From NCBI GenBank assembly GCA_003554535.1, contig PWGT01000056.1, forward strand, positions 1-8,821: a stretch of 8,821 nucleotides of DNA. Reading direction: 5' to 3'. The notes below the pieces were generated by a model. The model saw only the letters and a program-made list of their open reading frames with translations, had not been told where the DNA came from and searched no databases. Positions 1-7,003 of this stretch are shown here, in pieces. This DNA is from Syntrophomonadaceae bacterium. GTDB taxonomy: Bacteria > Bacillota_D > Dethiobacteria > DTU022 > PWGO01. Each line of letters starts with the position of its first letter. Within the stretch, counting starts at the first letter, position 1. Made by a program: the position numbers and the translations under genes.

Positions 1-996
1 GGAGTAAGCCTTGTATCTCAATCCGGAAATTTAGGCACCCAGATTCTGGCTTTTGCGGCACAGGAAGATATAGGGATTCGCTCTTTTTGCGGATCAGGCA
101 ACGAGGCGATGATTAAAATTGAAGATTATCTAGAAGGGTTTGAAAATGACAATCTAACGCACACCATTGTTCTTTACATTGAAAGTATAAAGAACGGGCG
201 CAGGTTTTTTGAGTCGGTAAAGCGTATTAACAAAGAAAAGCCGGTTATCATTTTGAAAGGCGGGAGAACTCTTGCCGGCTCGAATGCGGCTGCAAGTCAT
301 ACAGGAGCAATGGCTTCAGACACAAATGTATTTATGTCAGCCTGCAAACAGGCGGGTGTTGTTCAGGCTAAGAACCCTATGGACCTGCTAGACCTTTCAA
401 CCGCTTTTTCAACTCTGCCCCTCCCCCAGGGCAACAGGGTAGGCCTTGTTACCCTGGGCGGTGGATGGGGAGTGGTAGCTTCTGACCTGTGTGAGGAACA
501 CGGTTTAAGCCTGCCGCCCCTGCCAGATGAGATATTAACAAATATCGACCAATTACTTCCTCCCTTCTGGAGTCGTGCCAACCCAGTAGACATCGTAGGC
601 GAAATAAATACTGAAGTATACAAAAAAATTGTTGAATACCTAATTCAGTGGGATGAATGTGACGCGGTCATTCATATGGGTATAATCGGAAGAATAAAGA
701 TGATAAGAGGAATGCTTGAATCTACCATAGACATTAATGAGATATATGATAATTCTTTCTTGAGCAGTAGCATCGCTTATATTGAAGATATTGAAAAAAA
801 GACAATCGAAGATATGGCAGGTTTGATGGAAAAATATAAAAAACCTATTATAGGGGTCTACCTGCTCAGTGATGAAAATACCCGAATGGTAGCCCATATT
901 GATGGATGCGAATATAGGGGCATTAATTTTAATACCCCGGAAAGAGCTGTTAAAACTCTCGCCAAGATGGCTCAATATTCAACATGGCGAGGATAA
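1..996 (+). CDS. Acyl-CoA synthetase (ADP-forming), alpha subunit, 5' partial
   Basis: C-terminal 331 residues of an NDP-forming acyl-CoA synthetase alpha chain; the frame is open from base 1, so the start and most of the N-terminal CoA-binding Rossmann domain lie upstream. The family interconverts acyl-CoA, ADP and Pi with free acid, CoA and ATP through a phosphohistidine. Seen: the second-domain opening SLVSQSGNLG (visible residues 3-12), the phospho-His loop AASHTGAMAS with His at codon 298-300, the glycine-rich VTLGGGWGV, the ANPVDIVG motif, and a typical alpha-domain end, TPERAVKTLAKMAQY. It stops at tandem TAA-TAG after the alpha domain, so no ATP-grasp beta domain is fused; a beta partner is not in the window and would have to be elsewhere, perhaps upstream. 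Substrate (acetate, branched or aryl acid) cannot be read from sequence. It converges with the next gene over a 65-base gap. Family assignment is firm; exact substrate unknown. Confidence 0.88.
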   Translation, partial: GVSLVSQSGNLGTQILAFAAQEDIGIRSFCGSGNEAMIKIEDYLEGFENDNLTHTIVLYIESIKNGRRFFESVKRINKEKPVIILKGGRTLAGSNAAASHTGAMASDTNVFMSACKQAGVVQAKNPMDLLDLSTAFSTLPLPQGNRVGLVTLGGGWGVVASDLCEEHGLSLPPLPDEILTNIDQLLPPFWSRANPVDIVGEINTEVYKKIVEYLIQWDECDAVIHMGIIGRIKMIRGMLESTIDINEIYDNSFLSSSIAYIEDIEKKTIEDMAGLMEKYKKPIIGVYLLSDENTRMVAHIDGCEYRGINFNTPERAVKTLAKMAQYSTWRG

Positions 997-1061
997 TAGC
1001 CGGTAGATATAAAAATCATAAAGTGTCTCTGGTAAAGAAATGAGTTGTCTTTTTTAAATTA

Positions 1062-2546
1062 TCAACCCGTTTTCTCCAGTATGCTTAAGAATATATCAAC
1101 TAGCTGGGGATCGTAGCGAGTTCCGGAAGCTTTTTTAAGTTCGCCGCTTGCATCTTCACGAGACAAGGGTTTCCGATAGCAACGCAAGTTTGTCATGGCA
1201 TCATAAGAATCAAGAATGCTAATCACCCGGCATTCGATGGGAATTTGCTCTTCTCTGAGCCCCAGGGGATAACCTGTCCCATCCCAGTTTTCATGGTGTT
1301 TTAAAATAAGATTGGCTATTTTAGACAACTCCGGATCGTACAAGGCTATTCGGTAACCTTTCTCCGAATGTTGTTGAATAATGTCTCGCTCCGCTTTTGT
1401 AAGTGGATCCACTTTAAATAAAACTCTATCTGATATACAGGTTTTACCCAAATCATGTGTCCAGGAGAGCAGTTCCAAATTTTCAAGCTGCCGGAGAGAA
1501 AGCCCCGCCTTTTCACCCACTTTTTGACCCCACTCGCGAAGCCGTGAACCGTGTCCCTGTTTGAAAAAATCTTTTTCTTCCAGTTCAGATTTTAGTTTCT
1601 CCACTATCAAAGACCTGGCCTTGGAACTCCGGTGAAGCTTATCCCGGTACATCAAGCTGTCAGCATCTTGAAGCACTTCCATAAGGCTTTGGGTCTCATT
1701 AGTTGCAGTAGCTACCCCCAGCGAAATACTTAAAGGGAGATTTTTTTCATCTCGGTTATATCGTTGAACTCTCGCTCTTATCCGATTAGCGATTTTTTCC
1801 CCTTTTTCCAAATCAGTACGTGGCAATATAGCAATCAACTCATCCCCACCCACCCGGGAAAGGAAATCTGACAACCTTAAAGTATCTTTTACTAATTCCG
1901 CATAAGCAATCAACATTTTATCTCCACAATCATGACCCATGGTATCGTTGATCATTTTCAAACCATCAAGATCCATTGATATAATGCTTATAGGATACTC
2001 CCTGCTATGATCCAGCCGATTAATCTCTTCTTCAAAGAAACTGCGGTTGTAAACTCCGGTAAGCTTATCCCGCAAACTCATCTCTTTTAACTGTTTTTCA
2101 AACCTAATACGACCGGTTACATCTCGAAAAATGTATACTCTGCCAGATGATTCTTCTCCATGCATTATAGGCGTAGAATACCACTCTATACTACGCCCAT
2201 CCTTGAAATGGGCTATCTCTTCAACCTTTTTCTGGCTTCCCTCCAATGTTTTGGTTTTGTCCATAAAAATTCTGGGAGCTTTTAATCTTTTGGCCATAAA
2301 TTTCTTAAGAGCTTGATTGAACTTTTTTTCCACTATCTCTGCCGGCACTCCCCACAAATTAAAAAAAACATGATTGGCAGCCAGTATCTTCCCTTCATTA
2401 TCTACAGCCAAAATACCATCTATTAAAGAATCCATAACCTGTTCTAATTTTAAATTTCCCGGATTTAATGTTGGTGCGTCCACTCCCAAATTAAGAAAAC
2501 CATGGCCTTTGTTCTGGTTCTCTGATCTCTCCCCGTTATTCTTCAT
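1062..2546 (-). CDS. PAS-GGDEF-HD-GYP bifunctional c-di-GMP turnover protein
   Basis: 494-residue soluble signalling protein with no membrane segment. Domains in order: a PAS sensor (about 33-150, ending RDVTGRIRFEKQL), a GGDEF diguanylate cyclase (about 155-305) and an HD-GYP phosphodiesterase (about 325-492). The cyclase has DLDGLKMINDTMGHDCGD, the active-site signature GGDEL (233-237) and an inhibitory-site RxxD (R224-D227) five residues before it. The HD-GYP part keeps its metal ligands: H332, H364-D365, H393, H417-H418, and the HHENWDGTGYP signature. Both activities therefore look intact; GGDEL in place of GGDEF is common in active cyclases. The PAS ligand is unknown. The ATG start is fixed by AAGGTGA five bases or less upstream. 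It lies on the same strand as the two-component operon but 277 bases downstream of it, so it probably has its own promoter. Net output, synthesis or hydrolysis, cannot be told from sequence. Confidence 0.93.
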   Translation of the reverse strand: MKNNGERSENQNKGHGFLNLGVDAPTLNPGNLKLEQVMDSLIDGILAVDNEGKILAANHVFFNLWGVPAEIVEKKFNQALKKFMAKRLKAPRIFMDKTKTLEGSQKKVEEIAHFKDGRSIEWYSTPIMHGEESSGRVYIFRDVTGRIRFEKQLKEMSLRDKLTGVYNRSFFEEEINRLDHSREYPISIISMDLDGLKMINDTMGHDCGDKMLIAYAELVKDTLRLSDFLSRVGGDELIAILPRTDLEKGEKIANRIRARVQRYNRDEKNLPLSISLGVATATNETQSLMEVLQDADSLMYRDKLHRSSKARSLIVEKLKSELEEKDFFKQGHGSRLREWGQKVGEKAGLSLRQLENLELLSWTHDLGKTCISDRVLFKVDPLTKAERDIIQQHSEKGYRIALYDPELSKIANLILKHHENWDGTGYPLGLREEQIPIECRVISILDSYDAMTNLRCYRKPLSREDASGELKKASGTRYDPQLVDIFLSILEKTG

Positions 2547-2598
2547 TTAATCACCTTTTCTCCAAATAAATTTGACGCCAAAGCTTTCAAGATTGATA

Positions 2599-2663
2599 AA
2601 AAAGAATGTATGATGTAATTTTAAATTTTTAACCTATATCTACTTTTACATCATATTCTTTTT
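2599..2663. repeat. Imperfect inverted repeat, AT-rich hairpin
   Basis: Left arm 2599-2618 (AAAAAGAATGTATGATGTAA) and right arm 2646-2663 are reverse complements over 18 bases apart from a two-base GT bulge, separated by a 27-base AT-rich loop. T-rich runs follow on both strands. It sits about 55-120 bases upstream of the PAS-GGDEF-HD-GYP start and about 160 bases downstream of the response-regulator stop. It could be a weak bidirectional terminator for the two-component operon, or a structured leader or operator for the c-di-GMP gene. The stem is nearly all A-T, so it is not a classical GC-rich terminator. Confidence 0.5.
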
Positions 2664-2823
2664 ATTGTTTTTTGGCAGTACTCTAAGGCATTACTTTTAG
2701 GGAGAAAAAAGTGTAATATTATCTACTACATTAGTATAAACTTAGTTTTAAAATTAAGTTGTTTGATTTTTTTTAATATAATGCTATCGTTTTGGGGGTC
2801 AGATAAAAGAGCACAAATAAACT

Positions 2824-3468
2824 TTACTTATCCAGGTATTTTTTTAAGGAGACAGAGTATAGAGCTGCCTGGGTTCGATCTTGAAGATGTAGCTTTTCCA
2901 GGATTTGGCCCACATGTTTTTTCACTGTGTGCTCACTAATTACCAATTCTTCAGCAATAGCCCGGTTGTTGCATCCCCTTCCCAGCAACCTTAACACATC
3001 AATTTCACGGGGAGTTAGCTTTTCCAGGGTTGACTTTTGAACTGCCTGGGGTTGTTCCAGCGCATACTGAACTACTGCCGGATCATAAAATTTTCTTCCT
3101 CTGCTAACCGCTCTAATTGCCAGGAGTAATTCTTCCGGCAAAGCTTCCTTTAATATGTAACCTTCCACTTTTTCTTCCATTGCCTTCTTTATTTCTTCCT
3201 CGGTGGCAAACGAAGTTAAAATAATATACCGGGTTGTAGAGTTCATTTTGCGAGCTTCTCTTATAATATCCAATCCATGCTGATCATTCTGAAGCCTTAA
3301 ATCTATTAAGGCTATATGAGGCATTTGCTCCCTGATTAATTCAATAGCATCTTCGGCATTAGCAGCATATCCGTTCAATTCCAGGTCACTTTCCAGGTTA
3401 ACTACAGCTTCTATTCCTTCTTTCACCAGGGGATGATCATCAACCATAATCATTTTAACGGTTCCCAA
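2824..3468 (-). CDS. NarL/LuxR-family response regulator
   Basis: 214-residue two-component response regulator from the TTG at 3468. The receiver domain (about 4-120) has the acidic pair D10-D11, phospho-acceptor D56 in ALIDLRL, T85 and K107. The C-terminal LuxR-type helix-turn-helix (about 150-210) reads LTPREIDVLRLLGRG, then the recognition helix SEHTVKKHVGQILEKL. Phosphorylation by the adjacent kinase should drive dimerisation and DNA binding. Start choice: the frame is open upstream to 3552, but GGAGGG at 3476-3481 lies seven bases from the TTG and the receiver fold begins just after it; the longer version would add 28 unlike residues overlapping the kinase gene. The TTG start leaves 37 bases between the genes, fitting one operon with kinase first. 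Target genes are unknown. Confidence 0.93.
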   Translation of the reverse strand: MGTVKMIMVDDHPLVKEGIEAVVNLESDLELNGYAANAEDAIELIREQMPHIALIDLRLQNDQHGLDIIREARKMNSTTRYIILTSFATEEEIKKAMEEKVEGYILKEALPEELLLAIRAVSRGRKFYDPAVVQYALEQPQAVQKSTLEKLTPREIDVLRLLGRGCNNRAIAEELVISEHTVKKHVGQILEKLHLQDRTQAALYSVSLKKYLDK

Positions 3469-3475
3469 CGAACTT

Positions 3476-3481
3476 CCCTCC
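3476..3481 (-). promoter_or_regulatory. Ribosome-binding site deciding the response-regulator start
   Basis: On the minus strand GGAGGG (within AAAGGAGGG) lies seven bases upstream of the TTG at 3468-3466. The first in-frame ATG (3453) is 22 bases away, too far. This supports TTG initiation and a 214-residue protein. Confidence 0.75.
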
Positions 3482-3505
3482 TTTCCATTATAACTTAGAA
3501 TAAAT

Positions 3506-5194
3506 TTATGCTTTTTCCGAGGAAACAGGGGAAGTCGGTATGGAACACACAATTTCAGTCCCCTGGCCTGGGATGCTTTTTATGCTTAAACTGCCTTTTA
3601 AAGCATGGGCCTGTTCATGCATGTTTACTAAGCCTAGCCGATTTCCACAATTGTAAAAATCAATACTTTTAACTTCAAAGCCTTTTCCATTATCAGTTAC
3701 TTTCAAAAAAGCACTAAAAGGCGTCATGTCTATAATAACTTCAATATTAGCACACTTGCCATGACGGATGGCATTGCCTATAGACTCTTTAATTATTCGG
3801 TAAAATGCTTTTTGCATTGCCCGATTTAGATATTCTTCTTTGCCTGTAATCTTGTATTTAATATCCACCTGGTTTAGCCGGGCGTGAGTGTCAAGATAAT
3901 TTATAATTTCCTTAACAAAAGTATCTTCACCACGCCTATGCGAACTCAAGCGGAAGATGAGTACTCTTAAATCTTTAGCCGTAGTAGAAGCTAAATCTCG
4001 TATATTATAAAATCTATCTAATTGTTCTTCACTCAACGAACTTTCAGTTTCCTTGGCCAGTGCATCTACTCCATACACTATGCTAAAAATATTTTGCGAA
4101 ATAGTATCATGAACTTCACTGGCGATGCGGTTTTGCTCTTCCAGGAGCATCATTTTTTCAGTAAAAACTTCACTGAAACTTTTTTCTACCACTACTGTAC
4201 ATAAATCCGCCAGAAAAATAAGAGTCTGGAAGGTTTCTTTGGAGTTATGAAGATGAGCTTCTTGAATACCAGCCAGGAGGCCTAAAGTCTTGTCGCCGGA
4301 TTTTACCGGCACGCAAATTAATTGAGCATTAATATGCTTTGAGACGGGGAAATGCTTAACTAACGGCTGCTTGTGAGTGTGAATATCCAACCAAGCCTCC
4401 TCCAAAACATTTATCCACAAGTACTCGGGAAAGTTTTTTTGAGAGCCTTTGACAATCCAAACCTTTGTTTCTTCAGCATCAAGTTTATTTTCTACATTAT
4501 CTAACCAGAAGATTATTTTGGCGCACCCGCTCAAGCTGCGTGTGTATACTGCATACAAATCTATAACTTCCCGGAGATTTCGTTTACCATAAATTGTTTC
4601 TATTGTTTCATAGAGAGATGACAGGTGAAGAAGGTTCCTTTCTTTTTGCTGATAAAAATTTAACTTTTGATCCGCCAGTTCAGCGAAAGCAACAAAGCGT
4701 TCCAGTTGCTCGAAAAAGGAAAAAGAATCTACTTTTGAATTGGCCTCAACCCACAAAATCGCAGATATAAAATGATTATCCCAAAGGGGCAATGCACACC
4801 ATTTAGCGTTTTCGCCTTTAATAACCTTTCTGCAATTTACTTCAGAATTATAAAATTCCTCCCAGCGGTTTTCCAGTTCAGCATATGCATCAGGGTAAAC
4901 TTTGTCTCCTATTACATGAGCTTGCAAAACTCCTTTTTTTTCGTTATAAAAATACGAATATACATGATTGGGTATTATTATGGCAGAATCATTAATAAAA
5001 AATGCTTTTTTTACTGCTTTCAGAAGATAGTCATAAATTTCGCCGGAGCTATTGCATCTCATTACCCTGGCTTGAAAATCTGCCAGGCTTTTATTGATTA
5101 GATATTTTTGTAGCAACCCTTGGTAGGTTTTAAGCAAGTTTTTACTCTTGTTTTGAGTAGCTGGTTGTGATTTTTTGAAACCATCCTTTAACAT
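3506..5194 (-). CDS. Cytoplasmic GAF-GAF sensor histidine kinase, NarX/DegS type
   Basis: 562-residue kinase from the ATG at 5194. It has no transmembrane segment, so it should sense an internal signal. Two GAF-like sensor regions (about 40-175 and 195-340) precede a HisKA_3 dimerisation/phosphoacceptor domain with the H-box IASEVHDTISQNIF (His at about 362) and a HATPase_c domain with N-box KESIGNAIRHG (Asn about 474), G1 box DNGKGF (about 501-506) and G2 region LGLVNMHEQAHALKG. All catalytic boxes expected of NarL-partner kinases are present. The GAF regions are divergent and were assigned by position and fold pattern; they show no CxxC or other metal or haem signature, so the ligand is open. 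Start choice: a TTG at 5224 and an ATG at 5209 are in frame, but GGGGAGGG at 5200-5207 fits only the ATG at 5194. It is the first gene of an operon with the response regulator. Confidence 0.92.
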   Translation of the reverse strand: MLKDGFKKSQPATQNKSKNLLKTYQGLLQKYLINKSLADFQARVMRCNSSGEIYDYLLKAVKKAFFINDSAIIIPNHVYSYFYNEKKGVLQAHVIGDKVYPDAYAELENRWEEFYNSEVNCRKVIKGENAKWCALPLWDNHFISAILWVEANSKVDSFSFFEQLERFVAFAELADQKLNFYQQKERNLLHLSSLYETIETIYGKRNLREVIDLYAVYTRSLSGCAKIIFWLDNVENKLDAEETKVWIVKGSQKNFPEYLWINVLEEAWLDIHTHKQPLVKHFPVSKHINAQLICVPVKSGDKTLGLLAGIQEAHLHNSKETFQTLIFLADLCTVVVEKSFSEVFTEKMMLLEEQNRIASEVHDTISQNIFSIVYGVDALAKETESSLSEEQLDRFYNIRDLASTTAKDLRVLIFRLSSHRRGEDTFVKEIINYLDTHARLNQVDIKYKITGKEEYLNRAMQKAFYRIIKESIGNAIRHGKCANIEVIIDMTPFSAFLKVTDNGKGFEVKSIDFYNCGNRLGLVNMHEQAHALKGSLSIKSIPGQGTEIVCSIPTSPVSSEKA

Positions 5195-5199
5195 GGCCA

Positions 5200-5207
5200 C
5201 CCTCCCC
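5200..5207 (-). promoter_or_regulatory. Ribosome-binding site deciding the kinase start
   Basis: Minus-strand GGGGAGGG, with its GGAGG core six bases from the ATG at 5194. It lies inside the frame of the longer alternatives, so it argues for the shorter protein beginning MLKDGFKK. Confidence 0.7.
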
Positions 5208-5253
5208 ATCCATCCCACCCTCAAATCACAACTAAAAAAGAACTGTAATTAAA

Positions 5254-5283
5254 AGTATATAACATAACTTACTAAAAGTCGAA
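5254..5283 (-). promoter_or_regulatory. Possible promoter of the kinase/response-regulator operon
   Basis: Reading leftward, TTCGAC (5283-5278) and TATACT (5259-5254) are separated by 18 bases and lie about 60 bases upstream of the kinase ATG. The -10 matches consensus at five of six positions; the -35 is weak. In sequence this AT-rich, such matches arise by chance. Confidence 0.35.
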
Positions 5284-5386
5284 TTCTTTTTACAAAAAAA
5301 TTTTGTCCAAATAGCTTATGGGAGGAAAAAAACTTTAAATAATTAGCACAACTAAGTAAAATTTTTATATTTAAATCCCTAAATAA

Positions 5387-5395
5387 TGGTATAAT
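5387..5395 (+). promoter_or_regulatory. Extended -10 promoter of the BTAD regulator gene
   Basis: TGGTATAAT is a perfect TATAAT with the upstream TGN extension. Transcription would begin near 5402, giving an untranslated leader of about 77 bases before the GTG at 5479. No good -35 is visible at 16-18 bases, as is usual for extended -10 promoters or ones that need an activator. Because the ATG at 5404 would sit at the transcript's very end, this also argues against that start. Confidence 0.6.
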
Positions 5396-5463
5396 ATAAT
5401 AAGATGAAATATAAAACCATAATGATTTTAATAGATTGGTTTTATAATTTATCAATTTATTGC

Positions 5464-5470
5464 AGAGGGG
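5464..5470 (+). promoter_or_regulatory. Ribosome-binding site deciding the BTAD regulator start
   Basis: AGAGGGG lies eight bases upstream of the GTG at 5479. Neither the upstream ATG at 5404 nor the downstream ATG at 5515 has a comparable site. Confidence 0.6.
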
Positions 5471-5478
5471 TTTTTAAA

Positions 5479-6756
5479 GTGAGAGAATTTAATCCTTATC
5501 CCTCCCATGATGTAATGGAAATTTATACCCTGGGTAGCTTTCAGGTAAAATTAGGAACAAGAATTTTAACAGAAGAATTTAGCCATACCAAAAAATGTTG
5601 GGATCTTTTTAAATTTTTATTGTTGAACCAAAAGAAAAACATCCCCGCTGAAAGTATCCTGGAGCAGCTATGGCCTCACCAGGAGTATAGCGATCCCAAA
5701 AGAGCTTTGCGAATCCAGATTCATCGACTTCGTCAAATTCTAATGAGTAAAAAACCTGGAGCAATCGTTAATGGAGACGAGGACCATTTAAACAATTCAG
5801 ATTATCAAGCAGATTATATAAAATTTTCTCATGGCTGCTACCACTGGAATTCAGATGCTTCATATTGGTTTGACGTAGAAGAATTTGTATCCTTGTACAA
5901 AAAAGCCCAAAACTCCGTAGATTCTGAGTTAGCTGAAAAGGAAAATATTTATCGCCAAATGCTAGAACTCTACAAAGGTGATTTCTTATCTGAAAATAGT
6001 TACAGCGAATGGGTTATAGCAGCCAGAAACCATTTTCGGCATATATATCTAAAAAGTGTTTTAGACTTACTGGAAATTTTGAAGAAAAAAGGAAATTATA
6101 CTGAAGTATTGGAAATATGCGAAACAGCCCTGCAGGTTGAATTTTTTGAAGAAGAATTACATTTAAACTATATGGAAGCTCTCCTCAAGTTGGATAAATA
6201 TCTAGAAGCCAGAACTCATTATCAATACATGAAAACGGCGTTTTATAGAGAACTAGGGACAAATCCCTCCGAAAATCTTGAACATCTTTATAGGTTAAGT
6301 CAAAGCGAAAAAGAAAAAGGTGATTTCAATCTTAGCGATATCCACTACAGGCTTAGAATAAAAGAAATGAAAGGCGCCATGCTATGCTCTCCAGAATCCT
6401 TTCGGCTTTTTTACTACCTGGAGCAATGTCGCTTAGAGAGAGCCAACTCTTCTGCTTATCTAGCCCTTTTAACTTTAAATTCAAGAAGTTATCACAATCC
6501 CTCCAATACAGAACTTAACCAGGCCGGGGAGATACTAAAAAACGTTTTGCTAAACAGCTTGCGTAAAGGTGATGTAATAACCGCATGGAATAACTCCCAG
6601 TATCTCGTAATTCTTTCTGGATTAAAGCTTGAGAATGCCGAAAAAGTGGCAAAAAGAATTGAAAAAAACTTTATCTCATCTAATACCCTGGAGAATTTTC
6701 ACTTACAGATAGGCCTCCAACCTCTTGAGGCTATTTATAGAGGTACCAAAGTATGA
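5479..6756 (+). CDS. BTAD (SARP-like) transcriptional regulator with degenerate GGDEF-like C-terminus
   Basis: 425 residues from the GTG at 5479. An OmpR-like winged helix (about 12-128) opens with MEIYTLGSFQV and contains LEQLWP and ALRIQIHRLRQIL, the usual DNA-binding pattern of this family. A bacterial transcriptional activator domain of TPR-like helices (about 130-280) follows, with LYKGDFL, the paired helices around LEICETALQVEFFEEELHL and the final FYRELGTNPSE. The last third (about 305-415) has GGDEF-fold spacing: FRLFYYLEQCRLERA, then LRKGDVITAWNNSQYLVIL, then a helix AEKVAKRIEKNF. NNSQY stands where GGDEF would be, so no cyclase activity is expected; the domain may bind a ligand or dimerise. 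The gene is monocistronic and divergent from the two-component operon. Family is clear for the first two domains; the GGDEF relationship is inferred from pattern. Confidence 0.85.
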   Translation: MREFNPYPSHDVMEIYTLGSFQVKLGTRILTEEFSHTKKCWDLFKFLLLNQKKNIPAESILEQLWPHQEYSDPKRALRIQIHRLRQILMSKKPGAIVNGDEDHLNNSDYQADYIKFSHGCYHWNSDASYWFDVEEFVSLYKKAQNSVDSELAEKENIYRQMLELYKGDFLSENSYSEWVIAARNHFRHIYLKSVLDLLEILKKKGNYTEVLEICETALQVEFFEEELHLNYMEALLKLDKYLEARTHYQYMKTAFYRELGTNPSENLEHLYRLSQSEKEKGDFNLSDIHYRLRIKEMKGAMLCSPESFRLFYYLEQCRLERANSSAYLALLTLNSRSYHNPSNTELNQAGEILKNVLLNSLRKGDVITAWNNSQYLVILSGLKLENAEKVAKRIEKNFISSNTLENFHLQIGLQPLEAIYRGTKV

Positions 6757-6849
6757 TCAATAATTTAATTCTTCCCTTTACAACTTAATTTATTTGAAAC
6801 ACTTATGATACAGAAATTAAATTCCTAATTAATTTTAGTGAAACTTACA

Positions 6850-6972
6850 ATGTACCCCCATGAAACGGTGAAAGCTTATGATGAAATAGGAGAAAAAATA
6901 TGCACTCTCGCTTACAATATCTTACACTTCCTTGCTTCTCCACCTGCAACAAGTTTATTCTTTGATTGTTAG
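6850..6972 (+). CDS. Possible small ORF, 40 residues, function unknown
   Basis: A short open frame beginning MYPHETVKAYDEIGEK, followed by a mildly hydrophobic stretch (CTLAYNILHFLA) and ending ASPPATSLFFDC before TAG. It lies in the 247-base gap before the secreted-protein gene and ends 31 bases before its TTG. Composition and third-base use look gene-like, and it could be a small membrane peptide or the remnant of a longer gene. Against it: no strong ribosome-binding site precedes the ATG (or an in-frame GTG at 6838), and I recognise no family. A different frame in the same place (6900-6965, 21 residues) has a better AGGAG site but a less protein-like sequence. Confidence 0.25.
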   Translation: MYPHETVKAYDEIGEKICTLAYNILHFLASPPATSLFFDC

Positions 6973-6990
6973 AACACAAAATTATAAAAA

Positions 6991-6996
6991 GAGGTG
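6991..6996 (+). promoter_or_regulatory. Ribosome-binding site deciding the TasA-like protein start
   Basis: GAGGTG lies seven bases before the TTG at 7004. The ATG at 7082-7084, which would give a more ordinary signal peptide, has no site at a workable distance. Confidence 0.65.
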
Positions 6997-7003
6997 AAAC
7001 AAA

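Larger units (their letters stand above)
5195..5478. other. Divergent intergenic control region
   Basis: A 284-base, very AT-rich gap between the leftward kinase operon and the rightward BTAD gene; no convincing coding sequence on either strand. It holds the extended -10 promoter of the BTAD gene, a possible leftward promoter (TATACT at 5254-5259 with TTCGAC at 5278-5283, 18-base spacer) and a nine-base direct repeat, CACAACTAA, at 5227-5235 and 5347-5355. Divergent regulators commonly share operators here, so both systems may be cross-regulated; that is inference. Confidence 0.6.

Noticed and set aside
997..1061. Terminator between the two convergent genes at the left end
   Set aside because: Only a short T-run is visible; I could not pair a convincing stem before it.
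3469..3552. N-terminal extension of the response regulator overlapping the kinase gene
   Set aside because: No family resemblance, no ribosome-binding site, and a good site points to the TTG at 3468.
5319..5327. Strong GGGAGG ribosome-binding-like sequence
   Set aside because: No start codon lies at a usable distance downstream; the only nearby ATG frame ends after six codons.
5227..5355. CACAACTAA direct repeat as a regulator binding site
   Set aside because: Two copies 120 bases apart of a nine-base AT-rich word are close to chance expectation and show no helical phasing with a promoter.
5249..5455. Leftward 68-residue open frame in the divergent control region
   Set aside because: Low-complexity AT-rich translation crossing the likely promoters; no ribosome-binding site and no recognisable family.
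5404..5478. N-terminal extension of the BTAD regulator from the ATG at 5404
   Set aside because: It would start almost at the predicted transcription start, has no ribosome-binding site, and the residues do not belong to the winged-helix domain; GTG at 5479 has both site and spacing.
6757..7003. c-di-GMP riboswitch upstream of the surface-protein gene
   Set aside because: Such switches often precede clostridial adhesins, but I see neither the GCACAGGGCAAACC core of class I nor class II conserved pieces here or in 2547-2823.
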